Shown here piece by piece: positions 7,431 to 13,637 of a stretch of 17,452 nucleotides of DNA. Every line of letters begins with the position of its first letter. Positions within the stretch are counted from its first letter, which is position 1. The notes beneath the pieces are model-generated. The model did no database searches and was not told the DNA's origin. It was given only the letters and a program-made list of their open reading frames with translations. Made by a program: the position numbers and the translations under genes. This DNA comes from Oceanococcus sp041624435 (GTDB lineage: Bacteria > Pseudomonadota > Gammaproteobacteria > Nevskiales > Oceanococcaceae): positions 1 to 17,452 of the forward strand of contig JBFJVB010000062.1 of NCBI GenBank assembly GCA_041624435.1. The letters run 5' to 3'.

Positions 7431-7811
7431 TCAACTTGCGGGGCGGATGTCTTGCGGCCCCCAGTAGGCCTTCATCGAACTGAACTGGCCCCGGGCATTG
7501 AAACTCATCACGTCAATCACCGAAATCACGACCGGGCCTTCCCCTAGGTCGAGATGCACTTCAAACGCCATCGCGGCCGCATTGCCGTGCGAGGCGCGAA
7601 TCGGCGCGCTGAGCTTGAGCTTGGCTCCGGTTTTGATCGCCATCCGGTAGAATTCGGAAATGGCCTCAATCCCGACTTTGGGCTCCGTGCCGACCGGATC
7701 CTCGACGCTTGCATCGTCCGCGTACAAGGCTATGATGCCCTCCACATCAACGCGATTGAACGCGTCGATATATTCCTGCATGGCCGCACGCATCTGGTTT
7801 TCATCATTCAT
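7431..7811 (-). CDS. Ketosteroid isomerase-like protein (SnoaL/NTF2 fold)
   Basis: This 126-residue protein resembles the steroid delta5-3-ketosteroid isomerases of Pseudomonas putida and Comamonas testosteroni along its whole length. Those enzymes move the C5-C6 double bond to C4-C5 through a dienolate. The catalytic residues are visible and in register: Y14 (QEYIDAF), D38 (DDASVEDPVG) and D100 in VISVIDVMSF. The motifs ISEFYR (51-56), APIRASHGNAAAMAFEV (69-85) and MKAYWGP (113-119) also match. The frame runs upstream into the divergent luxR gene, but the isomerase similarity begins at MNDENQ, so the ATG at 7811 was chosen. No good ribosome site precedes it, and an alternative ATG at 7850 would add 13 residues. 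It lies 109 bases upstream of the small membrane protein on the same strand. Related NTF2-fold proteins use other substrates, but the intact triad favours a true ketosteroid isomerase. Confidence 0.88.
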   Translation of the reverse strand: MNDENQMRAAMQEYIDAFNRVDVEGIIALYADDASVEDPVGTEPKVGIEAISEFYRMAIKTGAKLKLSAPIRASHGNAAAMAFEVHLDLGEGPVVISVIDVMSFNARGQFSSMKAYWGPQDIRPAS

Positions 7812-7876
7812 GGCGGCTAGTGTGTCGCGACTGGGTGTGCGTAAAATCATCCAACTGGACGAACACAATACTCGGA

Positions 7877-7898
7877 CTCGGCCCACGCCCTGGCCGAG
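7877..7898. promoter_or_regulatory. Perfect inverted repeat between the isomerase and luxR genes
   Basis: CTCGGCC, an 8-base spacer and GGCCGAG form a perfect 7-bp inverted repeat in the divergent intergenic region. The right arm runs into the AGAGG that would serve as ribosome site of the 14-codon leader ORF. It could be an operator for the adjacent regulator or an RNA hairpin that hides that ribosome site. Function is inferred from position only. Confidence 0.4.
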
Positions 7899-7909
7899 AG
7901 GACGGTGAC

Positions 7910-7954
7910 ATGAGTCGACAGCATCCATTCCTGCCGCGCGGTCCGCGCGCTTAA
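7910..7954 (+). CDS. Possible 14-codon leader peptide upstream of luxR-type gene
   Basis: An ATG at 7910 with a good ribosome site (AGAGG about 7 bases upstream) opens a 14-codon frame, MSRQHPFLPRGPRA, ending in TAA at 7952-7954. The regulator's ATG follows four bases later in a different frame. The regulator's own upstream AAAGG sits only one base from its ATG, too close for normal use. Translation of the short frame could therefore deliver ribosomes to the regulator by re-initiation. The peptide shows no run of one amino acid that would suggest attenuation. It could be chance. Confidence 0.35.
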   Translation: MSRQHPFLPRGPRA

Positions 7955-7958
7955 AGGC

Positions 7959-9167
7959 ATGCAAACATTGGCTTCCGCGCAAGCATTCCAATCTCGGCGC
8001 TCCAGCTTCGAGGCGGTTGATCTGCCGGACGAGGATTACCCGATCGGGCAATCCCAGCTGGACAAGCTGCTGGCGGCCATCTATGAAGGGGTCAATGAGT
8101 CGCCGCCCTGGTCTTCGGGGCTCGAACTCATGCGCGAGACCCTGCAGGCCGCTCACGTCACGCTGATGCTGCGCCCTCCTTCGGCGGAATCAACCGGCGT
8201 GATGATCAACACCGGCGAGGTGGATGACAGCGCCAGGGACTCCTATGAGCAGCGCTTTTTTGCACTGGACCCTTTCATCGGACTCCCTCCGGGGGAAGTC
8301 ATCAGTGCCGAAGAACTGATGGGCAAGGATCAGTGGCAGAAGAGCGCGATGTACCGCGAGTACCTCAAGCCGCTGGACATCGGCCATCTGCTTGGCGCCG
8401 ACATCACCACCAAGGACGGCATCGAGTGCCGCATTCGCGCCACCCGGGCCCAGGCGGAGGAGCCTTTCAGTGCGGCCGACAAAATGGTCTGTCGCATCCT
8501 GTTGCCGCATCTGGAGCGGGCGATCCGCTTGCATTCGCGCATGGACACCCTGGAGTGTGAACGCCAGCTGTACTCGGGCGCGGTCAACCGCCTGTTGCTG
8601 GGCATCGTCCATTTCAGCCACGAGGGCGGCATCATTCATCTCAATGAAGAAGCTGAGCGCATCCTCGCGGAAAAGGATGGTCTGTGGCGCAGCGGACGCG
8701 GGCTGGCCGCAGCCAGCCGCAGCGAGAATCAGGAATTGCAGCGGCTGATCAATGAAGCGGTCAGCGGTGGCGCCGACAGAACCGGACCCACGCTGGCCGA
8801 AGCCATGTCGATCACCCGCCCTTCGGGCCGCAGTCAGGTCGGTATCGTGGTGCGATCCATCCCCTTTGACACCTACTCGGAAAGCAAGCAGCGTCCCGCT
8901 GCCGCGGTTTTCCTGCGTGACCCCGACGGCTCGACCGTCCAACCCTCCCAGGAAGTGGTGCGCCGGGTTTTCGGTCTGACCCGGATGGAAGCGGCTCTGG
9001 CCATCCTGCTCGCCGAAGGCAATACCCTGGATGAGGCGGCGGAAAAGCTGAATGTCCGGCGCAACACCGCCCGCACCCATCTACGTTCGATTTTCGGCAA
9101 GACCGGGGTCACCCGTCAGACCATGCTGGTGCGGATGCTGCTCAACAGCGTCATTTCGCTCGCCTGA
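7959..9167 (+). CDS. LuxR-type HTH transcriptional regulator
   Basis: This is a 402-residue DNA-binding protein. The last 65 residues (about 338-402) form a LuxR/FixJ-type helix-turn-helix: GLTRMEAALAILLAEGNTLD, then EAAEKLNVRRNTARTHLRSI and FGKTGVTRQTMLVRMLL. The N-terminal region (about 30-200) and a middle region (about 205-320, beginning LLGIVHFSHEGGIIHLNEEA, a PAS-like pattern) are probably sensory. No receiver domain with a phosphorylatable Asp is visible, so control by ligand is more likely than by phosphorylation. TeiR, the testosterone-responsive LuxR-type activator of Comamonas testosteroni, has a broadly similar layout; this is an analogy by architecture and neighbourhood, not proof. 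It is divergent from the isomerase gene and upstream of the export operon on the same strand, so it may control either. The start has a poorly spaced ribosome site (see the leader ORF at 7910). Confidence 0.85.
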   Translation: MQTLASAQAFQSRRSSFEAVDLPDEDYPIGQSQLDKLLAAIYEGVNESPPWSSGLELMRETLQAAHVTLMLRPPSAESTGVMINTGEVDDSARDSYEQRFFALDPFIGLPPGEVISAEELMGKDQWQKSAMYREYLKPLDIGHLLGADITTKDGIECRIRATRAQAEEPFSAADKMVCRILLPHLERAIRLHSRMDTLECERQLYSGAVNRLLLGIVHFSHEGGIIHLNEEAERILAEKDGLWRSGRGLAAASRSENQELQRLINEAVSGGADRTGPTLAEAMSITRPSGRSQVGIVVRSIPFDTYSESKQRPAAAVFLRDPDGSTVQPSQEVVRRVFGLTRMEAALAILLAEGNTLDEAAEKLNVRRNTARTHLRSIFGKTGVTRQTMLVRMLLNSVISLA

Positions 9168-9243
9168 ACCGCACCCGGGGCAGCACGGAAGCTTAGCGCC
9201 GGTCTGCACGGCGACGCAGGGGTGGCCGACAGGTCCATGCCAT

Positions 9244-9274
9244 CGAGCGCTCGCCCCAGGGGCAAGCACGCTCG
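9244..9274. other. Strong hairpin in the gap between luxR-type gene and export operon
   Basis: CGAGCG (9244-9249) pairs with CGCTCG (9269-9274). Inside it, CTCGCCCC pairs with GGGGCAAG around a single A, with one mismatch. The whole forms an extended imperfect palindrome. It lies 77 bases after the regulator's stop and 88 bases before the adaptor gene. No T run follows, so it is not a standard intrinsic terminator. It could be a Rho-independent variant, an mRNA-stabilising hairpin or an operator. Confidence 0.4.
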
Positions 9275-9298
9275 GTGGTGTCTTGTCGGCGCAGCACT

Positions 9299-9304
9299 GA
9301 TAAT
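9299..9304 (+). promoter_or_regulatory. Possible -10 element for the export operon
   Basis: GATAAT matches the sigma-70 -10 consensus at five of six positions and lies 57 bases before the adaptor start. No convincing -35 hexamer sits 16-18 bases upstream (TGGTGT is the closest), so an activator may be needed if this is the real promoter. Confidence 0.3.
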
Positions 9305-9319
9305 GCTCGGCGGGGGTTA

Positions 9320-9329
9320 ATCGATCGAT
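9320..9329. promoter_or_regulatory. Palindrome upstream of the export operon
   Basis: ATCGATCGAT is a perfect 10-bp palindrome 15 bases downstream of the -10-like hexamer and 32 bases before the adaptor start. This is a usual position for a repressor operator. Only the position and symmetry support this, and a 10-bp palindrome made of GATC repeats can occur by chance. Confidence 0.2.
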
Positions 9330-9361
9330 GACTGCGCAACGATAAGAACGGGAAAGCTGAA

Positions 9362-10504
9362 ATGACCAGGAAACGAATGCTCATCATGCTGCTTGGCTGC
9401 GCCATCGTGTTCGGTGGGGTGTTTGGCATGCAGGCGGCGGGGCGCAAAGGCATGCAGGCCCATTTCGACAATATGCCGATTCCGCCGCAGACCATCTCGA
9501 CCACCAAGGCCGAGTTGATGATCTGGCCCAATGAAATCCACACCATTGGCAGCTTCACCGCGCGCAACGGCACGATGCTGTCGGCCGAAGTGGAGGGTGT
9601 TGTTGGCGCCATTCACTTCCATTCTGGCGCCCAGGTCAGCCAGGGCGACAAGCTGCTAAGCCTGGAATCCAGCGCCCAGCGCGCCGATCTGCAGCGGCTC
9701 GAAGCCCAGGCCCAGCTGGCGCGCTTGAACCTGGGCCGGCTGCGGGATCTGTACCGGCAGAACGTGGTATCCAAGTCAGCCATCGACACCGCCGCGGCTG
9801 AATCGGCGGTGGCTCAGGCCGCCGCCCAGGCCCAGCGCATCGATCTGGCCAAACGCGAAATTCTGGCCCCGTTTGCTGGCGTGCTGGGCATCCGCCAGGT
9901 CAATCAGGGCCAGTATCTGAGCAAGGGCACCGCGATTGTGAGCCTGCAGTCACTGGATCCGATCGAGATCGAGTTTGCCCTGGCCGAGAAACGCCTGGCC
10001 ACGGTGCGGCCCGGCCTGCCGGTCAGCCTGAGCGTGGACGCCTATCCCGACGAAGTCTTCCACGGCACCGTCAGCGCCATCGAAGCCTCGGTCGAGGCCA
10101 GCACGCGGCTGTTCCACCTGCGCGCCAGCGTGCCGAATCCGGCGGAAAAACTGCGCAGCGGCATGTTCGCGCGAATCACCATCGAATTGCCACAGGCACA
10201 GGAAGTGATTGCGGTGCCGCGTACCGCAATCAAATACGATCCCTACGGCGAGTCGGTTTTCGTGGTCAAGACGGCTGACGCCAAAGACACTCCCCCGGAC
10301 GCCCAGCCCCGGCTGGTCGCGCGTCACCGCTTCGTGCGCAGCGGCATTGCGCGGGGCGATTTTCTGCAAATTATCGAAGGCCTGGAGCCCGGCGAGGAAA
10401 TTGTCACCAGCGGCTTGCTGAAATTGCGCAATGGTCAGCCACTGATCATCAACAACGCAGTCACGCCGGCGGCCCAGCTGGGCCCTCCGCAATCTGATTC
10501 CTGA
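9362..10504 (+). CDS. RND efflux periplasmic adaptor subunit (HlyD/AcrA family)
   Basis: This 380-residue membrane fusion protein joins an RND pump to an outer-membrane channel. The N-terminus has basic MTRKR and a hydrophobic helix (about 6-23). MLLGC there resembles a lipobox (Cys13), but the region before it is short, so a membrane anchor is more likely. The biotinyl-lipoyl-like domain is split into VEGVVGAIHFHSGAQVSQGD (77-96) and ILAPFAGVLGIRQVNQGQYL (167-186), separated by an alpha-hairpin (about 105-165). A beta-barrel (about 197-275) and a membrane-proximal domain (about 275-365), including VPRTAIKYDPYGESVFVV, follow. It is first in the operon, seven bases before the permease, as is normal for RND systems. 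No TolC-type gene follows, so the channel must be encoded elsewhere. Confidence 0.95.
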   Translation: MTRKRMLIMLLGCAIVFGGVFGMQAAGRKGMQAHFDNMPIPPQTISTTKAELMIWPNEIHTIGSFTARNGTMLSAEVEGVVGAIHFHSGAQVSQGDKLLSLESSAQRADLQRLEAQAQLARLNLGRLRDLYRQNVVSKSAIDTAAAESAVAQAAAQAQRIDLAKREILAPFAGVLGIRQVNQGQYLSKGTAIVSLQSLDPIEIEFALAEKRLATVRPGLPVSLSVDAYPDEVFHGTVSAIEASVEASTRLFHLRASVPNPAEKLRSGMFARITIELPQAQEVIAVPRTAIKYDPYGESVFVVKTADAKDTPPDAQPRLVARHRFVRSGIARGDFLQIIEGLEPGEEIVTSGLLKLRNGQPLIINNAVTPAAQLGPPQSDS

Positions 10505-10511
10505 GGCCGCG

Positions 10512-13500
10512 ATGCACATCACCGACATCTTCATCAAACGGCCGGTGCTCGCCAGTGTGGTGAGCCTGGTGATCTTGCTGGTCGGGCTGCGCGCAGGCCT
10601 GGATCTGAACGTACGCCAGTTTCCGCACCTGCAGAACGCCCAGATCACGGTTACCGTGGCCTATCCGGGTGCCGACGCGCAACTGATGCAGGGCTTTGTC
10701 ACCACACCGCTGGAGCGTGCGGTCGGCGCGGCCGATGGCATCGATTTTCTCGGCTCCAGCACCGGCCAGGGCGTGGCCACCATCTCCGCCCAGCTGCGCC
10801 TGGACAAGGATCCGAACGAGGCCCTGACCGAAATCTCCGCCAAGGTCGCCGCGCTGCGCAATCAGATGCCGGCGGGCTCCGAGGACGCGGTGGTGTCCAT
10901 CAAGACCTCGGGGGGCACCTCGGCCATGTATCTGTCGTTTTACTCCGAGATTCTGAATAACAGTCAGATCGGCGACTATCTGAGCCGGGTGGTCGAGCCG
11001 CAGCTCGCCGCCCTGCCCGGCGTCGAGGGCGCGAACATCATCGGCGCCAGCGCTTTTGCGATGCGCATCTGGCTCAAGCCCGACCGGCTGGTGGCGCATA
11101 ATCTCACCGCGTCCGACGTCGCCACCGCTTTGCGACGCAATAATTTCCTCTCTGCCGTGGGCGAAACCCGCGGCAACTACGTCAAGATCGCCTTGCGCGC
11201 GGACACCGATCTGCGCAGTGTCGAAGCCTTCCGCAATCTGGTCGTGTATGCCGATGGCGGTTCGATCGTGCGCCTGAGCGACGTGGCCAACGTGGTGCTG
11301 GGCTCGGAAAGCTACGACCTGTCTGCCCGCTGGGACGGCAACAAAGCCATCTTCATCGGGGTCAATGTGCGCCCGGACGCCAACGTGCTCGAGGTCACCG
11401 ATGCGGTGATGCGGGTCTGGCCGGATATCCTGCAGGGACTGCCCGAAGGCCTGGAGGCCGAGGTCGGCTATGACAGCACGGTGTATATCCGCGACGCGAT
11501 CGCCGAGGTCCGCACCACCCTGATCGAGGCCATCATCATCGTCGTGGTGGTGATCTTTCTGTTCCTGGGCTCGCTGCGCAGCTCGTTCATCCCCGCCGTC
11601 ACCGTGCCCCTGTCCCTGATCGGCGCCCTGACCCTGATGCTGGTGCTGGGCTTTTCCATCAATCTGCTCACCCTGCTGGCGATGGTCCTGGCCATCGGCA
11701 TGGTGGTGGACGATGCCATCATCGTGCTGGAAAACATTCATCGTCATATCGAAGCCGGCCTGAGCCCGCAGGACGCGGCCATCAAAGGCGCGCGGGAATT
11801 GCTCGGTCCGGTGATCGCGATGACCATCACCCTGGTCGCCGTCTATGCCCCGATCGGCTTTCAGAGCGGCATCACCGGCAAATTGTTCAGCGAGTTTGCC
11901 TTCACCCTGGCCGGCGCGGTGCTGATTTCCGGGGTCATCGCGCTGACCCTGACCCCGATGATGTGCAGCAAGATGCTGCGCCCGCTGCACCAGGACGGCG
12001 CCCAGGCCAGCCGCCTGGAACTGTTCCTTGAGGAGCGCTTCGAAGCCTGGCGCCTGGCCTACAAGAGTCGCCTCCACGGTGCGCTCGACACCCGTCACGT
12101 GATCGGGGTTTTCGGTCTGATCGTCTTCATTTCCTGCTATTTTCTGGTCCGGGCCGCGCCGGCGGAACTGGCGCCAGCGGAAGATGCCGGGTTTTCCATT
12201 CTGATCAACGAATCCGATGCCTATTCCACCCTGGAATATTTCGATCAGTACTCCAGGGCCGCCGAAAGCATCGCCCTGGCCCACCCCGACATTCCCCATG
12301 CCTTCACCCTGAACTCCAACTTCGGCGGAGGCACCAATGCCGGCTTCACCGGGATCATTCTGCGCCCCTGGAGTGAGCGCGAAAACAACACCCAGGCGAT
12401 CATCAACGAACTGACCCCGCAGCTGAAGTCGGTGGCCGGCCTGCGCACCGCGATATTTCAACCGCCACCCTTGCCCTCGCCGGGCCAGGGCTATCCGATC
12501 GAGATCATCCTCAAATCCACCAGCGCCCCCCAGAGCCTGTACGAGGTCGGCAACGAACTGATCGGCCGCGCCATGGCCAGCAACAAGTACATCTTCCTGG
12601 CGCCGCGACTGCGCTTCGACCGGCCCGAAGCGACACTGGAAATCGACCGCGACAAGGCCGCGCTGATGGGTATCGACATGAGCCAGCTGGGCGCCGATCT
12701 GGCCGCCTACATGGCGGGCGCCGAAGTCAGCCGCTTCTCCTACGCCGGGCGTTCCTACAAGGTGATCCAGCAGGTTCAGCGCGCCGCGCGAATCAACCCC
12801 GAGCAGCTCGAAGCCGTGTTCACGCGCGCCCGCGATGGCCAGCTCGTGCCGCTATCCACCCTGGTGACCATCAGCCAGCGCACCGTGCCCCGCGAGATCT
12901 TCCACACCCAGCAGCTGAACTCCAACACCATCATCGGCGTGCCCCGTCCGGGGATTTCCCAGGAAGAGGCCCTGGCAACCCTGGAAGGGATTGCCGCGGA
13001 AATCATGCCCCCGGGCTTCAGCCTCGATTACGGCGGGGCCTCGCGCCAGTTTCGCCAGGAGGGCAGCAGCATGATCGCCACCTTCGCCTTTGCGCTGATC
13101 ATCATCTACCTGGTACTGGCCGCCCAGTTCGAATCGTTTCGCGACCCGCTGATCATGCTCGTGACCGTACCCATGTCCATCTGCGGCGCTCTGCTGGTGC
13201 TGAACATCTTCACCATGACCAATGGCATGGGGCTCACCAACTTCCCCGGCATGTCGCTGAATATCTATACCCAGGTCGGTCTGATCACCCTGATCGGGGT
13301 CATCTCCAAGCACGGCATCCTGATCGTGGAATTTGCCAATAAACTGCAGCAGCAAGGCCTGGCAAAACGCGCCGCGATCGAAGAGGCGGCCAGCATTCGT
13401 TTCCGGCCGGTGCTGATGACCACCGCGGCCCTGGTCATCGCCATGGTGCCGCTGCTGCTCTCCACTGGCCCAGGCGCCGGCGCGCGCTTTTCCTTGGGCC

Positions 13501-13637
13501 TGATCATCGCCGCCGGCATGACCATCGGCACCCTGTTCACCCTGTACGTGGTACCCGCCACGTACCTGTATATCGGCCGCGATTATGCCGCTCAACCGGC
13601 CGTGATTCCCCCTACCCCGCTCGAAGTGAAAACCTGA
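10512..13637 (+). CDS. RND multidrug-type efflux permease (HAE1/AcrB family)
   Basis: This 1041-residue inner-membrane pump has the usual AcrB length and the 12-helix RND layout. The N-terminus, ITDIFIKRPVLASVVSL, is the classic RND opening. The TM4 proton-relay pair is D400/D401 in GMVVDDAIIVLENIHR, and the TM10 lysine is K933 in GVISKHGILIVEFA; all are intact, so it should be proton-driven. The porter domains contain YPGADAQLMQGFVTTPLE, typical of the MexF/VexB-like branch. Substrate cannot be predicted. A TGAGG ribosome site six bases before the ATG supports the start. Its TGA overlaps the ATG of the next exporter by one base, so both are probably produced together. Confidence 0.96.
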   Translation: MHITDIFIKRPVLASVVSLVILLVGLRAGLDLNVRQFPHLQNAQITVTVAYPGADAQLMQGFVTTPLERAVGAADGIDFLGSSTGQGVATISAQLRLDKDPNEALTEISAKVAALRNQMPAGSEDAVVSIKTSGGTSAMYLSFYSEILNNSQIGDYLSRVVEPQLAALPGVEGANIIGASAFAMRIWLKPDRLVAHNLTASDVATALRRNNFLSAVGETRGNYVKIALRADTDLRSVEAFRNLVVYADGGSIVRLSDVANVVLGSESYDLSARWDGNKAIFIGVNVRPDANVLEVTDAVMRVWPDILQGLPEGLEAEVGYDSTVYIRDAIAEVRTTLIEAIIIVVVVIFLFLGSLRSSFIPAVTVPLSLIGALTLMLVLGFSINLLTLLAMVLAIGMVVDDAIIVLENIHRHIEAGLSPQDAAIKGARELLGPVIAMTITLVAVYAPIGFQSGITGKLFSEFAFTLAGAVLISGVIALTLTPMMCSKMLRPLHQDGAQASRLELFLEERFEAWRLAYKSRLHGALDTRHVIGVFGLIVFISCYFLVRAAPAELAPAEDAGFSILINESDAYSTLEYFDQYSRAAESIALAHPDIPHAFTLNSNFGGGTNAGFTGIILRPWSERENNTQAIINELTPQLKSVAGLRTAIFQPPPLPSPGQGYPIEIILKSTSAPQSLYEVGNELIGRAMASNKYIFLAPRLRFDRPEATLEIDRDKAALMGIDMSQLGADLAAYMAGAEVSRFSYAGRSYKVIQQVQRAARINPEQLEAVFTRARDGQLVPLSTLVTISQRTVPREIFHTQQLNSNTIIGVPRPGISQEEALATLEGIAAEIMPPGFSLDYGGASRQFRQEGSSMIATFAFALIIIYLVLAAQFESFRDPLIMLVTVPMSICGALLVLNIFTMTNGMGLTNFPGMSLNIYTQVGLITLIGVISKHGILIVEFANKLQQQGLAKRAAIEEAASIRFRPVLMTTAALVIAMVPLLLSTGPGAGARFSLGLIIAAGMTIGTLFTLYVVPATYLYIGRDYAAQPAVIPPTPLEVKT

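Noticed and set aside
7812..8156. Upstream extension of the isomerase frame into the luxR-type gene
   Set aside because: The similarity to ketosteroid isomerases starts at the ATG at 7811, and the extension would overlap the divergent regulator by nearly 200 bases.
8190..9080. Open frame of 296 codons opposite the LuxR-type gene
   Set aside because: The plus-strand gene has a clear helix-turn-helix; the reverse product has no recognisable pattern.
10461..12461. Long open frame of 666 codons on the minus strand opposite the adaptor end and RND permease
   Set aside because: It is antisense to a clear AcrB-family gene. Its product is dominated by Gly, Asp, Gln and His with no recognisable domain, as expected from the complement of GC-rich coding sequence.
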